From Chimonanthus salicifolius (lineage: Eukaryota; Streptophyta; Magnoliopsida; Laurales; Calycanthaceae): a DNA stretch of 64,000 bases. The translations under genes and the position numbers were made by a program. A model generated the notes under the pieces. It was given only the letters and a program-made list of their open reading frames with translations. It was not told the origin of the DNA and made no database searches. The first letter of the stretch is position 1; each line of letters opens with the position of its first letter. This document shows, piece by piece, positions 25,247 through 39,638 of this stretch. The DNA is taken from assembly GCA_013350335.1 (NCBI GenBank), contig CM023540.1, positions 21,395,828 to 21,459,827 of the forward strand, given 5' to 3'.

Positions 25247-28196
25247 CAAGTTAGGATTTTATGTTGTTCCAATCATATCCTCTGCATTCCATTATGGTTG
25301 CAGTATTTGTCAAACTCCCCAATTTTCTGGGCATTTCTTGTTAACATGGTTCTCCCTCCCATCATTATTATCATTTGTTTTTTTTTTTTTTCTGAATTTA
25401 CGTGTGGGAAACCGTGGGATATCCCACGTAAAACCCCCGGGTGGACCCCTATCCCCAAGGCATACCAAGGATATTATTTGTTTATGAAAAATGATTCTTC
25501 TATTGTTATATCTGACAATATCAATGCTGCCATTTTGGGTAAATAATATTCAAATGGAAACCATATTAAAACTTTCGTGTTGGTATGTTAGCTTCAACTT
25601 TGACAGAAATGTGGTCGAGTTGGGAGCATAGGTGTTAATATCAGCTGATACACATCAGTTTATTGGCTATCAATATGTATTGCCAGTTTAAAAAAAATCA
25701 GTTTTGATTTATTTTCGAGTTATTTTCATCGATTTTGATTATTTCGAGTTATTTTCATTATTATTATTTTTTAATTTTGGCTTTAAGATAATATCAAATT
25801 TGTGATTTTTTGTGAAAATAATTTAATAAAATAGTATTCACTGGCTATAAAATTTAATGGAGATATTTTAATGTTATTCACATAGCTTGTAGGGGTGTGA
25901 TTTTTCAAGATTTTTCTGAAAATTTGATAAAAGTTTGATTTTCTAAGATACTTCTATTTTCAATTTTCTTATTGAAAAAATAATGAAATGAAATATAATT
26001 GTTTCTATAATTAAAGGAAGAGCACTTAATGTGATTGATATAATTTTTAAGGTGTTTTTGTAATTTTTTTAATATTTTGACTTTTTAATGAAATTCATAA
26101 TTTTTTATAATAAAAATTAATGAATTGTGATAGAAGATATTTATCATTAGGGGATACTTGAAAACATGAGTTTTATGTTAAGTTTTCTTGTTTGATTTTA
26201 TAGTTTCTATTGAAAATTTGACTTTTCATAGTCTAAAATTTTACAAAAATGATCGTTATGTTCATTAAAAAAAAGACGATCATTATGAGTTTTTCATTTT
26301 TTCTATTTTTTCTCTTACCTTTCTATATTTTTTTTTTCTAAAACAAAAAATAGGAGAGAGAAGGCGACCAATACTTTACTATTGCGGACATGTATTGCCT
26401 CTTCTCTTTTTTTAACCCCTGGTTGCGAGATACTTGTTGATTGGTTCGTGTGAAACGTGTCGAGCACAAAAACTTATAAAGATCTTCTTAGATGTAAGGT
26501 TGGAAAACATGCACAAATTATTTTTATTGGAGTAAATGTGGCAAGTAAAGATGGTAATGATTTTCTATAGCAAATATCTTTGAGGCAGTTTTCAGCCTCA
26601 CATTAGATTTAAAAGATCTTATCCATACATGTAATGTTTATAAAAAAATCAATTTCATTGAATGACTCTTAACTATAGTTTTAGGGGACTCGAAAATCAA
26701 TAATAGTCAATCCATGATTAGACTAGTACATGAGTATATGTGTGCTCTACATGGAGCTTTGTACGTGCGAACACTTTATTAGAAAGTGTAGTTGAACACT
26801 AGCAGTGTTTTAAACTAAAATAACATATAAAATATAAATGCATGTTTGCCAAATCAAGTAAAATGATAATGCCAAAATGATGAAAATAGGAAAAAAATAT
26901 ATAATAAAAAAGTAAAAACCTTTCTTTTGTAGCAGTGGTAGTAGTTAAGACACACCGAGTAGATAATTATGGAGAATAATCTGTTGAAGTTAAGGGCGAA
27001 TCCAACTCTGGACTATCTTTTGATCCGAACTTCTTCTACTCCCTTCTTAGTTCTGAATGTCAAATCAGAACTATGTATCTGAAATCAGGTCCGAGGAAAG
27101 GAGACTTGGGCTTGACTTGAAAAATCTCGGTTGCTTCTTAAAAAAGATGTAAAAACTTATGTCTTCCGTAGTTTTTGAACACTAAAAAAATAGGGATGGG
27201 CTAAGCTCATCGCACTTAGGTGGACTTGGCACCATGTTTTGACAAATTTTGATTCTTAGGTACAATTGCAGAACAAAATAGAGGGTTCAATTTCGAATGT
27301 CATCAATTCTCATTAGAATTGGGTTGATGGGCTATGCATAAGCAAGCTATTGAGTGTTGTTTTTTCAGGTGACATCCTTAGGAGCCAATATATATCGGCA
27401 AATATCCATTGACTGTGAGATTTTCCATGATGTATGGAACTGGTGTTGGGTGATCATTGAAAAAAAAAAAAACAAGTAAATTAACAGTGACAAACATGTG
27501 GGTGCTAAGATAAATACAGAGTACCATTGAACATAGAAATGATAACATTTTCGAAATCCTAAGGAGGGCTGGCAACAAGTATAATTTTTGCTACGGTAGG
27601 TGAAAATGTAAAATAATAAATGGCACTCAGATATATAAGGAAAATAGCTACAATTGTGATGATGATACTCATCGAGTTTCTGGCAAAATTCTCATCCCTA
27701 GAAAAGGATAGGTTCATGCACCAAACCAGAGGACAGATCCATGAACAAAAAACTCGTGGTCACGATCATCCAATTGAATTACAACTGAAATTCATTTTCA
27801 GTATCTAAGTGTGATCTGCAGTGTGTATTGAGCAACAAACTTCAAGGAAACTTTCTTCAAGTCTGTCGGTGTCGTATCTACCTGAATTCAAGTGGTTCAG
27901 TTAAACTACTTCATCTTCTATAAATTGATTTTTGTGAAATTATATGTTAAATGAAATTAAGAAGAGGAATTTGTCTTCTCTCCAATTTGTTGAGAGAGCA
28001 GTATTTCATTGTATTAATAATGAATTGAGATATACAAAAGAGGAAAGATAAATAAATTACAATCAATTGAAATCAAATCAAATCAAATCTAATCCCTGAA
28101 ATTAGGGAGAAGATAAGATCAACTCTAATATTATACCATTTACCTAAATGTGGAACTGAACATCCAATCCTTTCAATTCATCTTGATGACAGCAAC
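25247..28196. other. Convergent intergenic region between ATR3 and ALMT
   Basis: The two genes face each other, so this stretch holds both 3' UTRs. It contains one hAT-type MITE (25627-26421, listed separately). The rest, about 26430-28196, is AT-rich without recognisable coding or RNA features. Confidence 0.6.
25627..26421. mobile_element. Non-autonomous hAT-type element (CAGGGGT/ACCCCTG family), 795 bp
   Basis: The left end CATAGGTGTTAATATCAGCTG is a decayed form of CAGGGGTTAAAATATCGGC; the right end is TTTTTAACCCCTG. Flanking octamers GTTGGGAG (25619-25626) and GTTGCGAG (26422-26429) match at seven of eight positions, the duplication length of hAT elements. The AT-rich interior has no open frame and resembles the interiors at 32487 (inverted) and 53946. 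It lies just downstream of the diflavin reductase stop codon. Confidence 0.75.
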
Positions 28197-31100
28197 TCAG
28201 TTCTCAATCTTTGATCTATACCACCTACTCAATCTGGTCCAAAACCCAACATTCTCCGCAGCTGGTTCATCAATGACCTCCTTAAAATTGGCCTTTTCAC
28301 TTAGCTCTTTAAATGAATCAACAACATTTTGAAGCCTAGCTACAAATTCAATCAGAAGAGAAGCGAACGTCGCCAAAGACAAGGCACTTGCACTTTCATA
28401 GGTTTTTGTTTCTTCTACATTAGGCATTGAGTCCAAATTGTGTTGTGAAGGTAATGATATCTGTTTCTGGAAGTTCGTTTCAGGAGACCCAGCCAGTGCT
28501 TCACAGTGATTGGTGCCCATGTAGGAGCTGCAAATGTCCCAACTCTTTGACACCTCGATCGATCTGAGGTCGAGCACAGCTTCACTACGGGACTTCATTG
28601 CTAGATGTTTACTATTTTCTTCCATGTTGTTGAGAACATCTTTCTCATCTATCTGAGACCGTTTTCCTATCTCCCAGCTCTCTGAGTTGACAAGAAGGTA
28701 TGATCGTCGATCTATCTTCCTTTGCAGCTCTTCTGCTGCTTCATGCACTTTAAAGAGGATGTCTCCGGGACTCAACTTTTCCATCATCTTTACTTTCTCT
28801 CCAAGCTCACGCAGAAGATTAGCACCTTCAGTGCCTACCCTCTGGAGCTCAGCACTAAAAACTTGTCTCCTTTCAGATGGAGCCTACAAAAACAATTTTC
28901 AGAAAATCAATATCCTCAAACTGGATGGAAGATACTTTTATATTTCTCTATGAACACGATATATGCCAAAACTCATACTGGAAACTTGTGCTACGCTTAA
29001 AATATGCTTTAATACTATTAAGATATGCTTCAAATTATTTTAGCTCCAGTATTCTTTAACTAACTTGACTGTTTCCAAATTCTTATAAAATCAAGGTAAA
29101 TGAAAAAAAAAAGGTAGAGAGATTTGAAGATGGTCAGGGTAATCTGTCCATTATGAAGAAATGAGCAAATTACTTGCAAATCGGAGGTGGCCAATCACCA
29201 TACAATGAGCATTTGCTGAAAATGGCTAGTTGGTACCTTAACACACAACACACACATGAAGGTGACTGGAGAAGCCATCTAACAATAACAATCCATTCGT
29301 GCAGTTTATATCATACACAAATTTAGGTAAAAGTAAAGAAATAAACATAAGATATGCAAATGAAAGCCAACCCTGAACTGTAACCTTCAAAACCATGCCT
29401 AAGTAGAACAGAAAGGGGCTTATATAGCAGTCAAGTTCATAGAATTATTTATTTATTTTCATTTTAAAAGGACTTGGAATATCAGTTGTAACCTGTACCT
29501 ATTATGGTACCAAGAGGTCTCAAGGCCTATATCATTATAATGTAGACATGAAGGGTTAAGAAATCAAAGCTATTTACATCTTCAAGAACAGAGTGAGTCA
29601 TCATCACTGTCAATGCAATCCCATGAAGTAATCAACAAAGGAAAATACCTGTATCTCCGAAAGTATGCATCCATGCAATGCCATGACCATGAAGGCACAG
29701 TGCCTGAGAGCACCACTTACTTTGACATAATTCTTCCAAGGATACTTCATCATCTTATAAGGACCATGAGGTGGCTCCCAGATTGCAAAACCTACCTGAA
29801 CGTGGGAAAGTTTCAAATGAATAATGCATCCTTTTCATTATCAAATTATCACAAATAGCATGCTTATGATGCAAATATCGTACCAGGGCCTCTTCTTGGC
29901 TTACTGATTCTACAGCCGATCTGTAGCCACTGTACACAGGATCATCTGAAGCTTGATATGTAAGAATCTTTGAAGGAACCCTCTCATATTCGATGCACTG
30001 GAGATACCCATTAACACATCCTACGAAAACTACAGGTATCAGTTATGCATGTCCAAGAAACAAATGAGGCATGAACAAGAACAAAATGGGACCATTTGCT
30101 ACCTTCCAGTGAGTTGGCAACACCCATGAAATTTTTTACCACCAAATTATGCAGATCCTCACCCGCCCAGATGGGAAAAATGAATATGTTCACACCCAAA
30201 CCAACAAAAGCACCAAGTGCAATGAGCAAGAAACGAGTCACGGCTGTCTCAACAAATTGCCTTGTCTGATATCCAGAAACCATTATGAAGCAGTATGTCA
30301 ACAAGAAAACACGGAAACCGTATTCATATGGCTTCATTGTAGGGTACAGCTTAATGAAGGAAGCCCAAAAACCTAGCACCACAAAACAGAGAATTTGTTT
30401 AATTCAATCTTTAAGAAAACAAAAATTAGACTACAATTGGCGAGTGGAAGGAGTTCCCTTTTATAATGAAATTCAGATGTGTTTGCGAAGTTCTGAATTT
30501 CATGACTTTCAGGACAAACAACTTCTGCTGCCAAATGCATCATGAATGAATAGAAGAAATAACATCTAAATCCAACCTGCAAGGAAGATGCTGATAATGA
30601 CAAGAAGTTCCTCATATTTTCCACCCAGTGATGAAACCTCTGCAGCACCTAGAGCAAGCCCACCCGCCAATAACGTCCCAAGTCCACGGTTAAATCCTTT
30701 ACTAAGCGTTGCTCCTGGAGATAGATGCAAATAAATAAATACATAAATAATAACACAGAAAGAATAAGTTTTCTTCAACATCTATGATATCCCAATGTTA
30801 ATTTTGAGAATGGCTAATTATCTGTGTTGGACAATTTCACACTGGTAGGATCCTACTATTCTCTCTTCTCTGCCATAAAATCATTAATAGTGCCAATAAT
30901 CATTTGGGCAGGAAATTCGGAAAGCAGCATCCAATCCAACATTAAAACTAGTTATCTATGTGGGACATCCAAATGCATCCTCAGAATTTGTTTCGAAGAA
31001 AATTACAGCAGTCTATACTTCCTAAAATTTCAGAATTTGCAAAGTTGGTTAAATTTTAGATTTTGGAGAATTCCTGTAATAGCCTTATTGTGTATGGTAA

Positions 31101-31760
31101 GGCTCGAATTTAACAGCCAAAATCCAGAAACTGCATAGTATATTGCTTAAGGTTTTAAATTCCAATAACAGTATCAGTCGGGAGCTCTTAAATCCTGAAT
31201 ATTGGAATTCTGTTAAGAATATTGCAAATTCCACGAAGTTCCAATTCCACACTACCTAACAAGGCATTAGAATAAAAAAGTAAAAAAAAAAAAGAGAAGA
31301 AATAAAAAATGGAAGCATAACATGAAAGATACCAAAAATAAGAGCTGCCATATCTACCTATGCTAAATTCAAAGACAACAACGACAGTGAGGATAGCCCA
31401 GACGGAGTATTGGCCGAGGTCCTTGAAGGGTTCTTTCAAAAAAATGAGAAGAGTTATAAGAACAAGAGCCAGCCCCATCTTGGCGGCAAAAATGACTTTC
31501 CGAGGATCAGACCGCCCCAACTTCCACCCCTTAACGACGATATCTTGGAGGTGATTCCACAAGAAGGAAATGCCATCAGTCAGACATGCGCATCTGCAGC
31601 AGATGAACTTGGTTCCACTGCTTTCTTCAGAGCCCCCACCAAGTTCGCTCTGCTTGTGAGGGAGAAGCCTTTCTTTGCTCTGCTCCTGCAAATTATACTT
31701 AAAGGAATAGACTTTCTGCATCATCCTTTCTTCCTCTACCAACCCTTTTCTTTGTTCCAC
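28197..31760 (-). CDS. Aluminium-activated malate transporter, ALMT9-clade (vacuolar anion channel), complete
   Basis: Members of this clade are tonoplast malate/chloride channels acting in guard-cell and vacuolar anion storage. Six exons on the minus strand: 31760-31358, 30714-30577, 30372-30103, 30020-29884, 29795-29649, 28883-28197. They total 1782 nt, 593 residues plus stop, and all junctions keep frame. The N-terminal half holds the membrane helices, including [17 protein letters not shown] at the exon 1/2 junction, then [19 protein letters not shown] and [13 protein letters not shown]. The family WEP motif is present as WEPPHGPYK near residue 320. The long cytosolic tail contains [25 protein letters not shown] and the conserved [19 protein letters not shown] block. 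The match along its length is to Arabidopsis ALMT9 and its relatives; the individual orthologue is not assigned. Confidence 0.95.
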
Positions 31761-32486
31761 TTTCTTTTGTTGTTTCAGTGGTTCTTATGGAAGAAGGCAA
31801 GGCAAATAAAGGGGGAAGAAATGAGCAGTTTAAGAGTGTTTTGGAAAGGAAATTTCATGGAAATCATCAAGGTGAAGAAGAATTTAGTGTGTTACTGGGC
31901 TATAGACTAGAGAGAGAGAGAGAGAGAGAGTGAGACTTAGAAGGGCGAGGAATGGAGAGTTCTAGAAGGATAGGGAATCGTTGGCGGCGGTTGGGATCGG
32001 AATGGGAAGTGCAAATCGGAAACGAGGGAGTGGGCCTTCTCCTTATTCTCTCGTTTTAATTGGATTGGAGTTTCACAAGTGAAGGTGAAAAGTTAGTTTT
32101 TTTTTTTAATTTAAATCCAGTTTGAAATATTTTTATTTTGAGATTAAATTCAAATCCGACAAATGATTGCATTTTGTGTTTAAAAATCATAAATAAAGCT
32201 TTGTGACCTATTAAATCTTTGTATTTTTAAGATAGGATTTTTACACTAGTTATCCTCATGATTAAGTTTAACGTGCTTTCAAAAATGAATGATCTATCAG
32301 GCTTTAGAATTTGATATATTGGCCTATTTACTTTTTAGTTTTTAAAAGGTGAAAAAAATCATCAATCAACTTACCACAATATATATATTTCCGATGCATA
32401 TTGATCAATTGCATCAGTTAAGGTTATGGTATGAACATTATTTAGAACACAATTAATCAATTCTTAGTAGATTATAATTCTCTAAT
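31761..32486. other. ALMT upstream region with GA microsatellite
   Basis: Presumed promoter and 5' UTR of the malate transporter gene, read on the minus strand. An AG repeat at 31909-31930 lies about 150 bases upstream of the ATG; such CT/GA runs are common in plant 5' UTRs. No other element was identified. Confidence 0.5.
31909..31930. repeat. (AG)11 microsatellite
   Basis: Uninterrupted AG run of 22 bases; reads as CT on the transcribed sense of the ALMT gene, within its probable 5' UTR. Confidence 0.9.
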
Positions 32487-33310
32487 CCAGGGGTTAAAAA
32501 ATTGATGTATTAATACATATTCGCCGTTGCTCTCTTTCCCATTTTTGAATTTTTTAGAAAAAATCAAAAAATATGAAACAATAGAAAATCTATTGTGAGC
32601 ATATTTTTTAAAAGGTCATTTTTAATATGAATAAAGTATGTTTTAAAACTTTGAAAAATGTTTAAAAAATTTATGGAGTATTAGACTCTTGACAATCGAA
32701 ATTTTAATATGAATAAAGTATGTTTTAAAACTCTGAAAAATGTGTAAAAAATTTAGAAAATAGGAGACCAATATGAGCAAATACCAAATATGATTTTCGT
32801 TTTCTCTAACTATCCTTCGGTGATATGTATCTTTATTACAATTCATAATTTTTTTTGAAAAAATCTGAATTTCATAAAAATGTTAGAATATTTAAAAAAT
32901 ACAAAAACACTCGAAAAATTATATCAATCATATTAAGGACTCTTCATTTTATTTCAGAAACATTTGTATATTATCTCATTAATTTTTTCAACAAGAAACT
33001 CCAAAATTTGAATTATTTTAGAAAACCGAGCTTTCATTAATATTTTGAAAAAACTTAGAAAATCACATACACTTTACAAACTATATCAATCAAATTAAAA
33101 CACCTTCATTTAAGAACTGAATATTATTTCATTAAATTATTTTAAAAAAAAACCCTAATTTGAAAAATATTTTAAAATAGTCAAAATTTAAGCAAAAATG
33201 TTTGAAATTGACAAATACATTTTACACTTGAAGAACTTGCATCTTAAACATCACTGGAATATTAGATAATAAAAGTTTAGTGTGAACTGTACAAAGATTA
33301 AAAAAAAAAT
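32487..33310. mobile_element. Relic of the hAT-type family, inverted orientation
   Basis: Starts CAGGGGTTAAAAAATTGATG. The interior near 32890-33000 matches, on the opposite strand, the interior of the element at 25627-26421 (shared ATTATATCAATCA and ACAAAAACAC stretches). The distal end is not certain; about 33310 is a guess from loss of similarity. No clean target duplication was found. Confidence 0.55.
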
Positions 33311-34110
33311 CTTAATCCTATGATCGTAACTATTCTCCGAGGCCTCCAAAGCTATGAAGACATTTTGTTTAACCATTTAAATTATTGGCTTTAATCATTA
33401 ATTTTGATCATTAAATAAATTAAAATTCATGTCATGTAAATCAACAATGGTTATCTTCTACCAAAGTGTTTAGCATGCACGTGTTTAACTAGACTCACTA
33501 AGTGAGTTGATCATTTCTCTTATGAAATGCACTCAACTATTTAAGGGCCATTAAGGAGTTTATAAAATTTTGTGAAAATATTATGTAATACTCTGATTCT
33601 AATTAAAAAAATTAGTCCTATTCCTGACTCACAATCGGGTTAAGACGTGACGTATTAACAGTAAAATTTTGTTTTCATGTGAGATTTTATGTTTTTTTTT
33701 TTAACTTTAATCATCAATAAATGAATTTTACTCGAAGTCTCTAAATTGAGGAGAATTATAATTTGTGGACATAATGGTTTATGAGTTTTTGAACTGTTCA
33801 TGAGTAGACTACTTTTTTCTAAAGAAAAAAAAATAACAAATGGAATAACTTCAAAAATCAAAATAGAACAACACATGGCATCTAATATTATGAAGTGTTG
33901 GAAGAAGAAATGGACATAAAAAAACATCCGATATTAATGCTTATGATCATATCTACTGCTTTAGTGTAAGAAGAAATGAATGATTTTATAAAAACTAATA
34001 GATGAGTAAAATTATATAATTTTATTATGCAAGTTGCTTTTTTCAAATTTGAAATATCCATGGGTGACACTAACATTGATAGTATCTAGTTTAGGTTATA
34101 GCCAATGTTT
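33311..34110. other. AT-rich intergenic DNA
   Basis: Nothing recognisable on either strand; short open frames have no family features. Confidence 0.5.
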
Positions 34111-34113
34111 AAT

Positions 34114-34305
34114 ACTTCCTCCGTCTCATTTTAGTTGTCTCATTTGAAAGATTTGTATTTTTTAAAGAACTCTTTATATAAAGTTAGTACTTTATGTGAT
34201 CTCATGCATTTTCAACACACTTTATACTACTCCTATATAAATAAGACAACTATTTTGGGACAATTTCAAAATTCATTTAAGATAACTAATTTTGGACAGA
34301 GAGAG
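34114..34305. mobile_element. Stowaway-type MITE (Tc1/mariner)
   Basis: Left end CTTCCTCCGTCTCATTTTAG, preceded by TA, is a variant of the Stowaway terminus CTCCCTCCGTCCCA. The right end carries the degenerate complement TTTTGGACAGAGAGAG, and internal ATTTTGGGACA with GACAACTAT repeats the subterminal motif. About 190 bp, non-coding, flanked by the expected TA on the left. Confidence 0.8.
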
Positions 34306-35133
34306 CAAAATTTAGATGGAAGTATGGAATCATTAAACCTGGGCGTCCAGCAGCAGTAAAAACAAACATAAGTAACTTTTGGGTTTAATACTCTACTGAA
34401 AAGAATTTTTTTTATTAAAATATGATTACGCTATATTTTCTATTTTCTCTGCTTTTCTATACTTTTTTTGGAAAAAAATGGAGAAATAGCTCAGTATAAA
34501 TTATAAAATGGCAGACACACTCTGTATCACTGATTAAGTACATAATTATTTTACCTATAGGGTAGTTCAACTAGCATACACTTTGATTCAAGAATAAGAT
34601 GTCTCAGATTTGACTACTGTAGTCATTCGATGTCCGTGGCTACGCTCATCTGGAGTTTTACTTAGGGTTGAAACTCATATTTTAATAAATTCAACTCAAT
34701 CCATGTCAAAAATTTATTGAACTTAACCCGAATTGTTGACTTGAATTACTCAACCCGACTCGACTCGAATTACTGATCCGAGTCAAGTCGAGTGATATTT
34801 TACAACTTGGAACACTCGGGTTGAATCGAGTTACGTCAGGTCGATCCAAATTTAATACGAATTTTTGTTTTCCTGACTTAAAATATACAAATACATAACC
34901 TAAATCATTGATTTCTCGGGTCTGGTCGTAGTTAAAACCCAAAGTTTTAAAAAAAAAAGGTACCAACTATTTTTAAATCCCTAGTTTCTAACATTCAATT
35001 GATGAGTAAAAAAATGGAATGGGCGAATGGCGTACGCTACTGTTATCCCTCTACTTTCTCATGTGAAACAGCAGACTTTTTATATATCAATCTACCATTC
35101 CTCCACTTAGAGGAAAATCCTATCTGCCATTCA

Positions 35134-35135
<2 letters not shown>

Positions 35136-35169
<34 letters not shown>
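35136..35169. repeat. (AG)17 microsatellite
   Basis: Uninterrupted AG repeat of 34 bases in intergenic DNA. Confidence 0.95.
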
Positions 35170-35170
<1 letters not shown>

Positions 35171-38100
35171 AGAGCAGCATTTATCTTTTGTTTATCAAGC
35201 ACAAAACATGTTGCAGTCTTCAACTCTTCTTTTTATTATCCTCATCTCTAATACCCTGAATGGACCAAGCTTAAAAAATTAAAAATTATAAAATATAATT
35301 ACCATGTACCATGATAACATGAAATAAAGTGCCCTACATTCCTACTATATACATGAATTATTTTTTAAAAAGAAAAAAAACTGCAGGTTTACCGCAGCAA
35401 ATTTTTGTCATGAAGCAAGGGATCTTCCTTTTAATCATTAATTAAATGATGCATTATTTTTTTTATTTTCATTTCTGGCCCCATAGGGGGGACAGGTTTG
35501 ATGGTAAACAATTATTTACAGTGATTAATGCAAGATCTTTCAGTAAGATTGTCTAGAGTAGTCAGGGTTATCTCTAATTTCTTTTTATAAAATAAGTTAG
35601 ATGCCAAGTTGGGCCTATTAAGATAGAACTAAGTTTAGCTTGGACTAAGGGTAACTATCAATTGAATATTGATATTGGATGATTGTAATTTGTATTCATG
35701 TTGTCAAATAAAAATTAGAAAAGATTCATCTAAAAATAGCTAAAAAATAAACTTTAATTAGATAAATATAAAAAATGTTTGATCAATCCTTATTAGTTAA
35801 GTATCTAAAAATAGAAAGTTTTTGAAAAAATAGGTTAAAATAGAAAAAGATATTTTAAGTTTGAATTTGGTGAGTTTGAAGGATCTAGCTCATATTTTTT
35901 ATGTTAATATTTAAAAATAAAAAATTATGAAGTGTAAACTAATTATCTACTATTTAATTTTTTACAAATGTCACTCATTCAGATCATGTGCTTGTTGCCG
36001 ATCTAATTTATAAAAAAAAAAATAGATGTAAAGAAAAAGATATACTTGACGCCATGGTAGCCCCATTTGGTACGCGGGAGACCGAAAGGTTTCATCACTA
36101 CTTCATCGTGTCCAACCCAAAAAAAAACAGTTTACCAATCTCTCTCTTTAAATGGTTACGGAACTTCTTATAAAATAATTAAAGAAAAACTTTTTTATTC
36201 AATAATTATAAATTCATGAAACACAATCAATAAAAATAAGTAATTTATAACAATCAAATTTTTAAAAAATAAAATAAAATAATCAAATACAAGGAAAATT
36301 TTACTTACCTACATGGGTGTAACTCATTAAGTAAACTCCTGCGTCATGAAGTGTGAGGTGTCAAGTTGGAGCTCCAATGGCCTCACCTGGTGAGTATGCT
36401 ATCAGAGTATCACCTGTAGAGGTTTTACGTTGGATTTTCTACGATTTCTCATACGTAAATTCAAAAATACTTATTATTTCCTACATATACTAAGCAAAGA
36501 ATATAGCTAAAATTCCCACTTCATTAAAAAAAATTCCCAACTCGTCTTTAATTTATTTATTTTTCATTAAAAAATTCCCAACTCACCTTCGACATTTTAA
36601 TGGTGGGTAGTCATTCGCCAACCTCCTCTCTTTGTCGTTTTCTCAGTTCTCCGAGAAGTAGACACCATGAAAGGGACAAGGAAAATATACCTTGCCCACT
36701 TAAATGTTTATCAGATAATAATCTGTCTATTCGGTCACACAAATTATTATAATACCATGATGAACATATTGAAAGTATCTTTTATTGAATATATAATTTA
36801 TTAAAAAATATTTTAATAAGATTGACCAAGTCATATTTTTGAAGTCTTCAAAGTCTGATATTTTTAAATTATTTTTAATTTCTAAATTTTATAATTTTTA
36901 AAAACATAACATGATGCTTTAATGAAGAGTAATGTTTTTTTCACATTAGTCTATAGAAATATAGATATAGGTCTCTTTGTACGTATCAAGCTTCAAAATT
37001 CAATTGCAAGGATAAAAATTTTTAGATAATCTAGAGGAAATTTCAAGTCCACTCTAACAGTCTGTTGTCAAGTTGCCAGGGTGCACTTACGCTTAACTCT
37101 TCTAAAACCTCTAGGGGACCATTAAATAAAAAATATATATATATAATGTCTATTTGAATTTTTTTTTTTTTTGAGAAATAATTCTTCACCAGATTTTTTT
37201 TCCATAAACCCATAAAGGTGGCTTAAAGCTGTGGAGTTTACCTATTATTATTCATGATTGATTGAACTTTAGCATTGTGTAATGAATCATGATCCATCTT
37301 TTTGTGGGTTGGTGATGGCCAATTCCTCACCTAACCAAGAGGTTTAGCATTCTTATAGATTTATTATTGAAGTTCAAGTGAGATAGGAAGATAATCGCCC
37401 TAGTTATTTCCTTTTGTAAGCCTGGATTTTGTGAGATTGGATAGAGACCTGCAACATTCATGATGCATGCATGCATGAGACATTGATAAGGTGGGGTCCA
37501 GAAGTTTGAAAAAATTAAAAAAGGTTAGATCTCGTGTTTTGGGAAAATAATGGGCATGAAAATATCGTGTTTGTAACATTTAGAATTTTAGATCATTGTG
37601 CATTGTGAAAGGCAATATTTCTTTTAATTATGAAATATCCTTTTATTCAAGGTGAATTAGTGTCCTCCTATTGGAGTCTTAAGCACATATGGGATCTTTA
37701 TCCACTTTCAAACTAAGATAAAAAAATTGCTAGCATAATTTTTTAAGATTAAGGTGTTCGATTTTCTTAGAGCACCTAATTAATCCTTAGAATAATATGT
37801 GTAAAATTTTCCATCCATACAGACCGAATAAAATTACGAGAAATGGCCCTGCCAGAGAAGAATCGAAATTGAATTCAAAACCTTCCACTTTCAGAGACGT
37901 GGGTGATAGCTCCTCGAATTTAATAGTGTCATTGCTTATGCAAAAGCTTCCAACCATGTGATGTACAATAGTGTCAAAATAAAAATCAAAGTTGATTTAA
38001 GACCTTTACCTATTTTGTTCCTCTTGTCAAATAAATGTTTCACTATCATTGTCTTAAATTAAGTAAATGGTATTTTTTATATATTTAATTGATAATATGT

Positions 38101-38794
38101 GCCCACTATAAATTATAAAAACATTTTGATGTGGGGAAGTTGTCTAATCCATGTAGAAAGTACTTGTGACCTCATCTTTTTATATATTTTCTTTAATTTT
38201 GTTTTTCTTCTAAAAGGGATTAATGCCATTAATAAACAAGGGTTTGATGAAATCCTTGAAAGTTACTTTTCTCATATTTTCTTTTCCTCGGAAATAGCTT
38301 TCAGCATTTCTGCCCCACAATAATTCCAAAGGTTATTTTTTTATGATTTTTGAGTAAACGACACACCAAAGTCCAAAGGTAGGACATAATGTGTGATCCA
38401 TGTGGATCTCATTTACAATTCAATCCCTTAAATAATGAGGATTTATCTGTTTAATACTCTTCTTATCACTTTATCTTTATCTTTACTTTATAAAAGGTGT
38501 ATAGTATGTGTATAGCAGATTAAAACTAGTTAAGTAAGTTGGAGAATTATACACTGAGATTAATTATATTGAAAATTTGGTGAACATTATCTTTAGATTC
38601 AAATTACATGGGAGTGTGAATTCAAACTCAAAACTTTGGCCACTATTTTAGATATCATTCTAAAGTTTTTCATTACTTTTGAGTTGAATATATACCGATG
38701 TTAAAAAATCCAAAATTTAGACTCAATTCGAATTGCATCAGGTCAAGAAATCCAATGGTACTTTTGAAAAAATAAAAAATCTTACCAAATTCTT
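35170..38794. other. Gene-free AT-rich intergenic DNA
   Basis: No coding exon, tRNA or intact transposon seen. Around 36318-36470 the sequence GTAACTCATTAAGTAAAC followed by GTGTCAAGTTGGAGCTCC is loosely like tRNA-derived A and B boxes, so a decayed SINE is possible there. Confidence 0.5.
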
Positions 38795-39110
38795 TTTTTA
38801 ATGAAGAGTAAGTATATTAATCACTCAAAAGAAAAAAAGACAAAGCCCAAAGATAAGAAAATAAGGATGAGCCATGGCTAGGCAGCGAAACAAGCAAAGA
38901 GGGCCACATACATGACCACCCACACCCTGAGTCAGCCAGAGAGACAAAAGCAGACCGGACCAAAGACAAATGGGGACTCCAGACTGATAATTTGTATCAG
39001 AGAAATTTAACACTCTCAACCATGTAGGATCGTTCATACCATTGGTGATGCCGGAGAAGAGAGTAAAGAACTTATCAAGAAAAGTATCAATTGAATTTGA
39101 TAAGCACAAT
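38795..39110 (-). mobile_element. Possible LINE 3' fragment
   Basis: A TTTTTTTAATGAAGAGTAAGTA-like T-rich edge, followed by a GC-richer stretch open for 94 codons on the minus strand, resembles plant L1 3' ends. No catalytic motif is recognisable. Weak. Confidence 0.3.
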
Positions 39111-39638
39111 AACGGAGCAAGGAGCTTGGGACTCGACTCAAAATCCTGTCCAAGGATTTATTGAGAATTCTTAGTTTTGGATGTCCTACATCAATTATAT
39201 AACTTTTTTTTTAAGTAGAATATTGATTAAATTGATTATACAATAAATATTATTGTTGTTGTTTGTGTAGAGTAAATGATTAGTTATGTCTTATCCAAGT
39301 TACAATAGAGAAGAAGAAAAATCATTATTGAAGCCCTTTATTGCATGAAAACTATGGAAAATTTTAAATTTTATTTTTCATAAAATATAAAAATCAAACG
39401 TAATAGAAAATAGTTACTCGCAGATATAGCCTAAATAGTCTCTTTTCATTACCAACGAAGAATCATCCCATACTGCCAAATGAAATATCTCTACCCGATT
39501 GAATGGTTTAGTTTTGAATAAATCAATATTGGGTCTCATATTGATTTTATGAACCTATTTTGCATTGTGCATCTGCTAATATTAGTTAAAAAAATGGAAA
39601 CAATGTAAATAGAAATATATCAAAGAAATAAAAATGTA

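Noticed and set aside
34560..34680. Possible SINE with A-box-like TAGTTCAACTAGCA
   Set aside because: The B box is poor and no flanking duplication or tail was found; too weak to list.
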